A stretch of 9,092 nucleotides of DNA from Bacteroidales bacterium (lineage in GTDB: Bacteria > Bacteroidota > Bacteroidia > Bacteroidales > GCA-2711565), in assembly GCA_029931995.1 (NCBI GenBank), contig JAOZQX010000036.1, positions 1 to 9,092 on the forward strand, written 5' to 3'. Both the position numbers and the translations under genes were made by a program. The notes under the pieces are model-generated. The model did not search any database. It saw only the letters and a program-made list of their open reading frames with translations, and was not told where the DNA came from. Positions 1-6,610 of the stretch are shown in pieces. The stretch's first letter is position 1, and the number at the start of each line of letters is the position of its first letter.

Positions 1-380
1 GAAGTTTTGACGCCGGTTTTGGTTCATCATATTTAGCCCGAATTGTTGGACAAAAAAAAGCACGAGAAATATGGTTCCTGTGTAAACAGTATGATGCTAA
101 TGAAGCTGAGAAAATGGGATTGGTAAATAAAGTCGTTCCTTTGACTGAACTGGAAGACACTTGCGTAGAATGGGCAAAAACTATGATGAAACGTAGTCCA
201 ATGGCTCTTCGTATGATTAAGCTCGGTTTAAATGCCGAGTTAGACGGACAAGCCGGAATTCAGGAATTTGCCGGAAATGCCACTCTGCTTTACTATTTAA
301 CTGAAGAAGCTCAGGAAGGGAAAAATGCCTTTTTAGAAAAACGTGATCCTAATTTTGATAAATACCCTAAATTTCCATAA
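1..380 (+). CDS. menB: 1,4-dihydroxy-2-naphthoyl-CoA synthase, 3' end (partial)
   Basis: This is the C-terminal part of MenB, the crotonase-fold enzyme that cyclises o-succinylbenzoyl-CoA to 1,4-dihydroxy-2-naphthoyl-CoA in menaquinone synthesis. The window begins inside the gene; the frame is open from base 3, well upstream of the first ATG at 114, so that ATG is internal. The translation begins [20 protein letters not shown], the family's strongly conserved active-site stretch (SFDGGYGSSYLAR in E. coli, from memory). The Asp and the Ser five residues later, both reported to be catalytic in MenB, are present. Further on come [20 protein letters not shown], and [17 protein letters not shown] with the C-terminal Tyr region that reaches into the active site of a neighbouring subunit, then a normal end ([13 protein letters not shown]). 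It is followed 8 nt later by menA on the same strand. Nothing looks broken. Identification is near certain. Confidence 0.97.
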   Translation, partial: SFDAGFGSSYLARIVGQKKAREIWFLCKQYDANEAEKMGLVNKVVPLTELEDTCVEWAKTMMKRSPMALRMIKLGLNAELDGQAGIQEFAGNATLLYYLTEEAQEGKNAFLEKRDPNFDKYPKFP

Positions 381-388
381 CAAATCCT

Positions 389-1291
389 ATGAGTAAACTC
401 AAACCATGGATTCATGCCTTCAGGTTAAGAACAATCCCTCTGGCCTTATCGAGCATTATTTTGGGTGGTTTTTTAAGTGCTGCCGATTTAAAATTCGACT
501 GGTTGATCACAGCTCTGGCTGTACTAACCACCATCTTACTCCAAATTTTATCGAACCTTGCCAACGATTATGGCGATTTCAAAGGCGGTGCCGATAATAA
601 AAATCGGGTGGGGCCCAAACGATCAGTGCAAAGCGGAAAAATTACTGCCTTTAAAATGAAAGTGGCTGTTTATCTTTTTGTTTTATTATCGTTACTCAGT
701 GGATCGGCATTGATTTATTTTGGCACCGAAGGAATCCCTCTCACCAACTTTTTCATCTTTTTTATTTTAGGAATACTTGCCATTGTTTCGGCGGTTAAAT
801 ATACCATTGGTAAAAATCCTTACGGCTATAAAGGATACGGCGATTTGTTTGTGTTAATATTTTTTGGATTGGTTGGTGTATTGGGCACCTATTTTTTAAA
901 TACTCATCAGTTCAGATGGGAAATCTTATTGCCTGCCTTTTCTGTTGGAATGATGAGCATGGCCGTGCTAAACCTCAACAATATGCGCGACATTGAAAAT
1001 GACGGGCAAAGCGGAAAAATAACTTTGGTTGTAAAACTTGGCGGGGAAAAAGCAAAATTTTATCATGCCCTTTTAATTTGGACATCAATCGCATTGGCTA
1101 TTATTTACGTCCTATTGAATTTCCAATCCTGGTTCCAATTTTTGTTTTTAATCACAGCACCTTTATTTATCAAAGACTTGATTAAAATATTGGAAAATAA
1201 AGAGCCCGCAGAATTAGATCCTTTTCTTAAAAAGCAAGCCATACATACTTTATTGTTTTCTATTACCTTTGGATTGGGATTAATTTTGTAA
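389..1291 (+). CDS. menA: 1,4-dihydroxy-2-naphthoate polyprenyltransferase
   Basis: MenA is a UbiA-superfamily integral membrane enzyme that transfers a polyprenyl chain from its diphosphate to 1,4-dihydroxy-2-naphthoate, giving demethylmenaquinone. The 300-aa product has the expected length and about eight or nine hydrophobic segments. Both Mg2+/diphosphate-binding aspartate motifs are visible: NDYGDFKGGAD at residues 59-69, followed by the MenA-typical NRVGPKRSVQSGKI, and NNMRDIEND at 197-205, followed by GQSGKITLVVKLG. The combination separates MenA from UbiA and other prenyltransferases. The start ATG at 389 lies 8 nt after the menB stop and gives the usual N-terminus (KPWIHAFRLRTIPLAL, with the conserved Arg/Pro of the first helix). 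The stop is 2 nt before menC. Co-transcription with its neighbours is inferred from the spacing. Confidence 0.97.
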   Translation: MSKLKPWIHAFRLRTIPLALSSIILGGFLSAADLKFDWLITALAVLTTILLQILSNLANDYGDFKGGADNKNRVGPKRSVQSGKITAFKMKVAVYLFVLLSLLSGSALIYFGTEGIPLTNFFIFFILGILAIVSAVKYTIGKNPYGYKGYGDLFVLIFFGLVGVLGTYFLNTHQFRWEILLPAFSVGMMSMAVLNLNNMRDIENDGQSGKITLVVKLGGEKAKFYHALLIWTSIALAIIYVLLNFQSWFQFLFLITAPLFIKDLIKILENKEPAELDPFLKKQAIHTLLFSITFGLGLIL

Positions 1292-1293
1292 AA

Positions 1294-2340
1294 ATGCTCA
1301 AAGCCGAAATCGTAAAATATCCACTGATTTTCAAACAGCCCGGAGGTACCTCCCGAGGAGTTTTAAACAAAAAAGATTCGTGGTTTATTAAAGTGTTTGA
1401 GCAAGATAATCCTGAAGTGTTTGGTTTAGGAGAATGCAGCATTATCAAGGGTTTAAGCTTTGATGATCGTCCTGATCTGGATCAAATAATTCATGAGTTT
1501 GCAAAAAATATTAATTCCTTCGACCAAGATAAAATTGCAGAATTCCCTGCTTTAAATTTTGCCATTGAAACTGCCTTACTCGATTTAAAGAATAAGGGAA
1601 AAAGAATTTTATTTCCTTCCAATTTCACCGATTCAAAAAAAACAATTCCCATCAACGGTTTGGTATGGATGGGCGAACCTGATTTTATGCGCAAGCAAAT
1701 CCAGGAAAAAATTGAACAGGGATTTAACTGCATAAAATTAAAAATAGGAGCCATCGATTTTGAGACCGAAATTGAGATTATTCAGGAAATACGAAAAATT
1801 TATTCTGCCAACGAGATTGAAATTCGAGTGGATGCCAACGGAGCTTTCCACCCGAATGATGCTTTAGAAAAACTAAAACGTTTATCGGAACTTGATTTGC
1901 ACAGCATTGAGCAACCCATAAAAGCAAATCAATTGGAGAAAATGGCTTCATTGTGCGAAACTACGCCCCTTCCTATTGCTTTAGATGAAGAATTGATTAG
2001 TGTTTTCGGCCTTGACAAAAAGAAACAACTTTTAGAAAAAATAAAACCTCAGTATATTATTTTAAAACCAAGCTTACTGGGTGGTTTTGCACAAAGTGAA
2101 GAATGGATTAATCTTGTCAAAGAACTAAACATTGGCTGGTGGATTACCTCTGCCCTGGAATCGAATATTGGATTAAATGCCATTGCTCAATGGACTTATA
2201 CGTTGAAGAACCCAATGCCTCAGGGTTTAGGAACAGGCCAAGTTTTCAGTAACAATATTCCATCTCCACTTAAAATTGAGAAAGGAAATCTGAGGTATTC
2301 ATCAAATCGTAATTGGAATTTAAAAGCATTGGGATTATGA
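1294..2340 (+). CDS. menC: o-succinylbenzoate synthase
   Basis: MenC is an enolase-superfamily enzyme that dehydrates SHCHC to o-succinylbenzoate in the menaquinone pathway. The 348-aa product has an N-terminal capping domain (about 1-110) and a barrel domain. Catalytic residues are recognisable by motif and spacing: the KxK pair in CIKLKIG (K148, K150), metal ligands D180 in RVDANGAF, E206 in SIEQPI and D231 in IALDEEL, and the second acid/base Lys K258 in IILKPSLLGG. SALESNIGLNAIAQ near 287-299 is also typical. The related dipeptide epimerases share this fold, but the position between menA and menE settles the function. The gene begins 2 nt after menA, and its stop TGA (2338-2340) overlaps the ATG of menE in ATGA, so translational coupling is likely. 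Confidence 0.96.
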   Translation: MLKAEIVKYPLIFKQPGGTSRGVLNKKDSWFIKVFEQDNPEVFGLGECSIIKGLSFDDRPDLDQIIHEFAKNINSFDQDKIAEFPALNFAIETALLDLKNKGKRILFPSNFTDSKKTIPINGLVWMGEPDFMRKQIQEKIEQGFNCIKLKIGAIDFETEIEIIQEIRKIYSANEIEIRVDANGAFHPNDALEKLKRLSELDLHSIEQPIKANQLEKMASLCETTPLPIALDEELISVFGLDKKKQLLEKIKPQYIILKPSLLGGFAQSEEWINLVKELNIGWWITSALESNIGLNAIAQWTYTLKNPMPQGLGTGQVFSNNIPSPLKIEKGNLRYSSNRNWNLKALGL

Positions 2341-3434
2341 GCAAAGCAGAATTTCAATCACTGAAAATTAACGGGATTTATTACGAAGGTAAATCCCTAA
2401 AAAAACTTTGCGCAGAACAAATAAACAAGCCGGGGGCAAAAGCATGGGAAAAGCATTTGTATGAATTTATTGAAGAATTTTTATCGGATAAAGGATATGT
2501 CACTGTTCAAACATCCGGCTCAACCGGCAAACCAAAAATCATAAAATTATCCAAGGAATTATTGATTCATAGTGCCAAAGCAACGGCAAAATTTTTGAAT
2601 TTAAAACAAAATATGAATGTCCTGCTTTGCCTATCGGCAGATTATATTGCAGGGAAAATGATGGTAGTTCGGGCTATGGTTAATGGTTTAAATTTAATTT
2701 GTGTTGAGCCTGATGGTAACCCGTTGAAGAGTATTGACACCCAAATTGATTTTGCAGCCATGATTCCTTTGCAAGTTTCAAATTCGCTAAAAGAAGAAGA
2801 AAAGAAACTAAAAAATATTGGGAATTTGATTATTGGCGGCGGACGAATTGACCCCAAGCTTCATAAAAAGATCATCTATTTTCCGAATAAAATTTACGCC
2901 ACCTACGGCATGACCGAAACCGCCACCCATATTGCCTTAAAAAAGCTCACTACAAAAAATCCTGATGAATATTATCAGTGCCTGCCAGGCATTCGACTTA
3001 GCGAAAACACTGAACATTGTTTAATAATAAATGCCGCTCACATCTCAAATCAGGAAATAAAAACCAAGGATATTGTTAAACTTTTTTCAGAAACAGCATT
3101 TGAAATTCTCGGACGAAAAGACAACATAATTAATACCGGAGGAATGAAAATTATGCCGGAAGAATTGGAAGCAAAAATTTCAACATTTATTGAACAAAAT
3201 ATTTTTATTACATCCGTAGATGATGAAGATTTGGGCGAAAAAATTGTTTTGCTCATTGAAAATGGGAAAACAAACTTAAACTTGCTTTACACAATTTGGA
3301 CTCAATTAGAAAGCAATTTAGACAAACATGAGATTCCCAGAAAAGTTGACTTTATGAGTAGTTTTAAATACACAAAGAGCGGTAAAATTCACCGCCCTTT
3401 GACAAAGAAATTATACTTAAAAAATTTAGATTAG
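2337..3434 (+). CDS. menE: o-succinylbenzoate-CoA ligase (short Bacteroidota form)
   Basis: MenE is an ANL-superfamily adenylating enzyme that converts o-succinylbenzoate, ATP and CoA to OSB-CoA, the substrate of MenB. I take ATG 2337 as the start: it forms an ATGA overlap with the menC stop and gives a 365-aa protein. The in-frame ATG at 2313 would extend the protein 8 residues back into menC and is less likely. Motifs in order: the phosphate-binding loop TSGSTGKPK (59-67), YGMTETATH (190-198), TKDIVKLF with the ribose-binding Asp (D245), the hinge GRKDNIINTGGMKIMPEE (259-276), and the C-terminal catalytic Lys in KSGKIHR (K350). At 365 aa it is clearly shorter than the roughly 450-490 aa enzymes of Bacillus or E. 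coli; the reduction is in the N-terminal domain ahead of the P-loop. From memory this compact form is usual in Bacteroidota. Its stop TAG overlaps the stop of the convergent gene. Confidence 0.95.
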   Translation: MSKAEFQSLKINGIYYEGKSLKKLCAEQINKPGAKAWEKHLYEFIEEFLSDKGYVTVQTSGSTGKPKIIKLSKELLIHSAKATAKFLNLKQNMNVLLCLSADYIAGKMMVVRAMVNGLNLICVEPDGNPLKSIDTQIDFAAMIPLQVSNSLKEEEKKLKNIGNLIIGGGRIDPKLHKKIIYFPNKIYATYGMTETATHIALKKLTTKNPDEYYQCLPGIRLSENTEHCLIINAAHISNQEIKTKDIVKLFSETAFEILGRKDNIINTGGMKIMPEELEAKISTFIEQNIFITSVDDEDLGEKIVLLIENGKTNLNLLYTIWTQLESNLDKHEIPRKVDFMSSFKYTKSGKIHRPLTKKLYLKNLD

Positions 3435-3832
3435 TACTCTGCTTCTTCATATTCGTCCTCAATGAATACAGCCTTAGATCCCTTCTTGTTGCGGAGATTC
3501 ACATTGAAACCAAATCGGAAATTAAACATTTGACTACTCGAAGGAGCAAGTGCTGCCATGATATTATCCGTTAAGAAATAAGTTTGAATAGGACCCAAAT
3601 TTAGCGACATTCCCAAACCAACATTAAAATATTTTTTATTATAAATTGAATAGGTTGTTCGCAAACCAAAAATTCTATTAAACTGACGATTTATCCCAAA
3701 ACTCAAAGCCGTTTTAAAATCACCATCAATAGCTCGTCCGTAAACCAAAGCATCTGCTTGGCTTTTTTCATCCAATTTATATGAACCGCTCACATAAAAT
3801 TTTGTGGCTAAACTTGTTTTATAAGTAAATTG
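3431..3832 (-). pseudogene. DUF5723-like outer-membrane protein, C-terminal part behind three in-frame stops
   Basis: These 133 sense codons continue, in exactly the same frame, the protein that begins at 4816. They follow the third of three stop codons (TAG 3833-3835). The translation starts QFTYKTSLATKFYVSGSYKL, which matches the usual Y-T-x-L-P-T-K-F-Y strand of this family from memory. It continues with alternating hydrophobic/polar strands (TALSFGINRQ, YFNVGLGMSLNLGPIQTYFL, MFNFRFGFNVNL) and an acidic tail, EDEYEEAEY. There is no signal peptide and no ATG before the first beta-strand. The only obvious alternative start is GTG 3791-3793, inside a conserved strand, so separate expression as a working outer-membrane protein is unlikely. 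Frame and residue pattern are undamaged from here to the stop. Either the gene is a very recent pseudogene or the stops are read through; the sequence cannot decide. Confidence 0.75.
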
Positions 3833-3871
3833 CTATTCAAATTCTTAAGTCAAATCATCAAGTACTTCCTA
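3833..3871 (-). other. Cluster of three in-frame stop codons inside the DUF5723-like gene
   Basis: On the minus strand the frame of the gene that starts at 4816 meets TAG (3869-3871), TAA (3845-3847) and TAG (3833-3835) within 13 codons: DD*EVLDDLT*EFE*QF. The flanking reading frame is continuous (3431 and 3869 are in the same phase), so this is not a frameshift. The sense codons between the stops keep the acidic, Leu-spaced character of the linker on either side. The two other minus-strand frames through the segment also contain stops and give no family-like sequence. Each stop is one substitution away from Glu, Lys or Gln codons, which would suit this linker. Confidence 0.9.
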
Positions 3872-4816
3872 ATCATCATTTATATCCTCATACTCAATTC
3901 CGGTAAAACTATATTCAACTTCATCGGTCGAATAATTAACTATGTTTTCTTTCCAATTAATTTTACCAAAATCGATGATGCTTGCAGCAATTTCTATCTT
4001 GTCAAATCCAGTATAACGGAATCCAAAATCAAAAGCCATCCCACTATTTTTCTGACGCAAGACATCCATGAATTCAAAATCCTCTCCATCCTCAAAATCA
4101 TCATCGAAAAAACGCCAATCATCCATCATTGACGTATTAATGAGTATATTGGATGTTGTTTCAATCGCAAATACAGTATTTTCATCCGAACGAGTAAGCA
4201 TAGTGCCTTCAAATTTTTCAACATCTACATTAGCTAAACCTTTCAAAAATTTGATGCGTGTACCCACAATCCAGTCTTTATCAATTTCATAAGAAAATCC
4301 GAGGTGAAACTGCAAATAGGAAATAACACTAAAATCCGTTCCTCCAAAATCAACGGTTCTGCTGAAGAAGCGATCATCGGCATTCCCATACCAAAGTAAT
4401 TCTAGAAATTCTTTATCCAAACTAAAGTTTGCTTCCGTTTGATGGCCTACACCCAACGAAATAAAACCTTTTTGAAACTTAAATCCCAGAAAGAATAACT
4501 CTTCCTGAACATTTAAGTCGAAAGCTAAATCATTTGTAAGTGAGCCAATGACTCCTTCTAAATCCAAACGAAGTGAATCGGAATGAGGATCTTCAATTAA
4601 AAGATCATCAAAACTAAAAGAGTTGCTATTAAAACCTGCATGAATTGATGAAAGTACAGGGAAACCGAAAACGAAACGGCTTGGGCTTTTAATAGCCGGA
4701 TTGGTCATATAATTTTGAGGAACAACATTAAAATTGTGCAAGATAAAATTTTCTTGTGCATTCAAACTAATCCCCAATAAAACCAATATAAATATGATTA
4801 ATTTTTTTCTTACCAT
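3869..4816 (-). CDS. DUF5723-like outer-membrane beta-barrel protein, N-terminal part (interrupted gene)
   Basis: This is the 315-aa open part of a gene whose frame really extends to 3431 (461 codon positions, three of them stops). An N-terminal signal peptide (MVRKKLIIFILVLLGISLNA, cleavage before QE) is followed by HNFNVVPQNYMTNPAIKSP, the N-terminal strand with the NPA motif seen in DUF5723 and PorP/SprF-like Bacteroidota outer-membrane proteins. Then come many short amphipathic strands (LFFLGFKFQKGFISLGVGHQ, FHLGFSYEIDKDWIVGTRIK) and MAFDFGFRYTGF near 265. The assignment is from memory of family patterns; no biochemical role is known to me. Ending at 3869 would remove roughly the last 145 residues, including the C-terminal strands that outer-membrane proteins normally need for barrel assembly, so the truncated product is probably non-functional. 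ATG 4816 lies 2 nt after the stop of the upstream lipoprotein gene, so the two form one unit. Confidence 0.8.
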   Translation of the reverse strand: MVRKKLIIFILVLLGISLNAQENFILHNFNVVPQNYMTNPAIKSPSRFVFGFPVLSSIHAGFNSNSFSFDDLLIEDPHSDSLRLDLEGVIGSLTNDLAFDLNVQEELFFLGFKFQKGFISLGVGHQTEANFSLDKEFLELLWYGNADDRFFSRTVDFGGTDFSVISYLQFHLGFSYEIDKDWIVGTRIKFLKGLANVDVEKFEGTMLTRSDENTVFAIETTSNILINTSMMDDWRFFDDDFEDGEDFEFMDVLRQKNSGMAFDFGFRYTGFDKIEIAASIIDFGKINWKENIVNYSTDEVEYSFTGIEYEDINDD

Positions 4817-4818
4817 AA

Positions 4819-6411
4819 CTATTCAGTTTCAAGATTAAACTTAACTTCAACGCCTATGCTTACGGCTATTTCGTAAGTGGAATATAATTTGACGGCTTGT
4901 TGTCCATCGTTAAAAGTACTTGCATTTGCTACGATATAAGCCTCATCGGCCAGTTGCAAATTATCGAAAGTGTTCTGATCGACACGAATGCTAAGTGTGG
5001 AGGTGGTTGGGGTAGTTACGTCACCATTTCCGTCCACCGCGGCGGAAACAATAGAACTTCCAAAATCAATAGTCTCAAGTATTGTTGCTGTTTGCGAATT
5101 AACCAGAAGAATGCTAAGATCTAATTCCAAAGGAAATCCGTTTTGAACAATGGCAGTAACATCGGCATAAAGAATTTCATCACCGAGATTATCATCCATG
5201 TCAATTTCTAAAGTATCCTGAAAATCTAAGTTGTTTGCGCGAATACTCACCGGAACATCCATCTCAAATCCTAAAATAATTTTGCTGGTATCAGTAACAA
5301 AATTCTCCACAGCAGCTCCAAAGGTATTGGTTGCTGCCACACCCGAATAATTAAGCTGAACCGGGGGAAGCGACAATAATGGGCCTATATCCGAATTAGT
5401 ATTATTAAGCAAAATTTGTCCTTCAAAAACATCGCCGACCACCGTTGGCGAACTAAAATACATGGTGTCGTTTCCGGGCGAACTTTCATAATTCAGGGCT
5501 TGTGTGTTTAAGTCCTTATCTTCACCAACTAAATCAAATTTTGCAGCAATAGGCAAACCAATTGAATTTTTATAAGTTAAGGTCAACTCCGGATCGTCAA
5601 AATTAAAACCTCCTTCAATATCACTGAAAAAGTCAACCTCAAAATCAATTTGTCCGGCATCAATATTAAATTGGGATTTTCCGAACAATCCCTTTATCAT
5701 GGAATAATCAATCGCACCCATATCTATTTCAATATTCAGCTCGTCATTTGCATCCAACACAAAAGCATCCCCATCTTCAACAAGCCATATTTCATACTTT
5801 ACAGGAAATTGATTAGGGCTTTGAAATATTGTAGATGTGCCTGAAAGATCAATGTTTCCTTGAAGGGATGTTCCTCCTGTATTAAGAACATCAATTTCTC
5901 TTCTTACAGTTTGGCCTGTCGCATTATCTATCGTTTGCGTGAATTCCATGACAATGCGAATAGTTTCATCAATATTGGATGTAATATTATAGCTTAAAAG
6001 AGTATTCTTAAGATCAAGCTGCCTAATTTCATATCCAGCATCTACATTTAAATCATAGGTTAATTCTTCCTCAAGAATTTTTTGGGTTGTAGCTCCGATT
6101 ATTACAGCCCCTATCATTTGATAATTTGTCTCAAAAATCTGTTGAGCAGGTATGTTTACCAAATCGGCAACCTCAATGGAGGTAAGCGAATTTTCAGTGT
6201 ATACAAAGTGAATCAATCCATTTTGATCGTACACTATGTTTTCACCGGGTTCAATAACATCTGCCACACTCAGAGATGTTTGCATAAGAGGAATTGCCAT
6301 TATTGGGGAATAGGTCGGCATTATTATCTTATTGAAATCCTTATCACAGGAAATCAGTATAAGAAACAATAGCGAAACCCAAATGAGCAATTGTATTGTT
6401 TTTCTTTTCAT
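4819..6411 (-). CDS. Predicted surface lipoprotein of unknown function, partner of the DUF5723-like gene
   Basis: This is a 530-aa protein that I cannot assign to a named function. It starts with a lipoprotein signal peptide: MKRK, a hydrophobic core, and the lipobox LISC with the lipidated Cys at residue 22. The Cys is followed by DKDFNK, a charged stretch that resembles Bacteroidota surface-export signals, though not a perfect one. The next part (PTYSPIMAIPLMQTSLSVAD, then a strand around IHFVYTENSL) is a pattern I recall from many Bacteroidota lipoproteins encoded near outer-membrane barrel genes. The remainder is beta-rich and Asp/Thr/Asn-rich with no membrane segment, suggesting several Ig-like or jelly-roll-like modules; one reads FNFDDPELTLTYKNSIGLPI at about 268-287. 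A 199-nt gap holding the btuB terminator precedes it, so it probably has its own promoter; I see only a weak candidate there (TTG then TAGTATTTT around 6468-6500). The stop TAG is 2 nt from the next gene. Confidence 0.8.
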   Translation of the reverse strand: MKRKTIQLLIWVSLLFLILISCDKDFNKIIMPTYSPIMAIPLMQTSLSVADVIEPGENIVYDQNGLIHFVYTENSLTSIEVADLVNIPAQQIFETNYQMIGAVIIGATTQKILEEELTYDLNVDAGYEIRQLDLKNTLLSYNITSNIDETIRIVMEFTQTIDNATGQTVRREIDVLNTGGTSLQGNIDLSGTSTIFQSPNQFPVKYEIWLVEDGDAFVLDANDELNIEIDMGAIDYSMIKGLFGKSQFNIDAGQIDFEVDFFSDIEGGFNFDDPELTLTYKNSIGLPIAAKFDLVGEDKDLNTQALNYESSPGNDTMYFSSPTVVGDVFEGQILLNNTNSDIGPLLSLPPVQLNYSGVAATNTFGAAVENFVTDTSKIILGFEMDVPVSIRANNLDFQDTLEIDMDDNLGDEILYADVTAIVQNGFPLELDLSILLVNSQTATILETIDFGSSIVSAAVDGNGDVTTPTTSTLSIRVDQNTFDNLQLADEAYIVANASTFNDGQQAVKLYSTYEIAVSIGVEVKFNLETE

Positions 6412-6555
6412 GATAGTTTTAATTTTTATGGGGTTAAAATAAAACTAGGTTTATTGTAATTACTAAGGCTAAAATACTACATAATACATGTCTAATCAAT
6501 ACCTTTTTTATTAATCTTCAACAGGTTAATTATGTACATATGTAAATTATTGCAA

Positions 6556-6590
6556 ATAAAAAGGCCAACAACACGTTTGTTGTTGGCCTT
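6556..6590 (-). terminator. Intrinsic terminator of the B12 receptor gene
   Basis: This is a perfect 13-bp stem (arms 6561-6573 and 6578-6590, aaggccaacaaca / tgttgttggcctt) around the 4-base loop cgtt. Read on the minus strand it starts about 20 nt after the btuB stop and is followed by a short T-rich tract (tttatttg). The opposite side has only A residues, so it is directional for the minus strand. It separates the btuB transcript from the lipoprotein gene downstream. Confidence 0.85.
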
Positions 6591-6610
6591 AAAAAATATA
6601 ATACGAAATA

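Noticed and set aside
2313..2339. An earlier ATG for menE inside menC
   Set aside because: It adds eight residues (MEFKSIGI) that do not look like a MenE N-terminus; the ATGA overlap at 2337 is the usual arrangement.
3431..3793. An independent 120-aa gene starting at GTG 3793
   Set aside because: The GTG lies within a conserved beta-strand of the interrupted protein, and the product would have no signal peptide.
3827..3835. Viral-type readthrough context at the third stop (TAG CAA TTT)
   Set aside because: It resembles the eukaryotic TAG-CAR-YYA signal but lacks the final A, that signal is not known to work in bacteria, and it would not explain the two stops before it.
3794..3871. A frameshift splitting the DUF5723-like gene
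   Set aside because: The two open segments are in the same phase and the codons between them read as a plausible acidic linker; the other two minus-strand frames also have stops and give no family-like sequence.
3833..3871. Pyrrolysine or another reassigned stop codon
   Set aside because: Both TAG and TAA occur inside the gene, while TAG (menE, lipoprotein, btuB), TAA (menB, menA, the barrel gene's own end) and TGA (menC, the ABC gene) all end other genes here.
6531..6540. TATGTACATA palindrome as an operator for the lipoprotein gene
   Set aside because: A 10-bp AT-rich palindrome is expected by chance here, and it is more than 115 nt from the start codon with no second copy.
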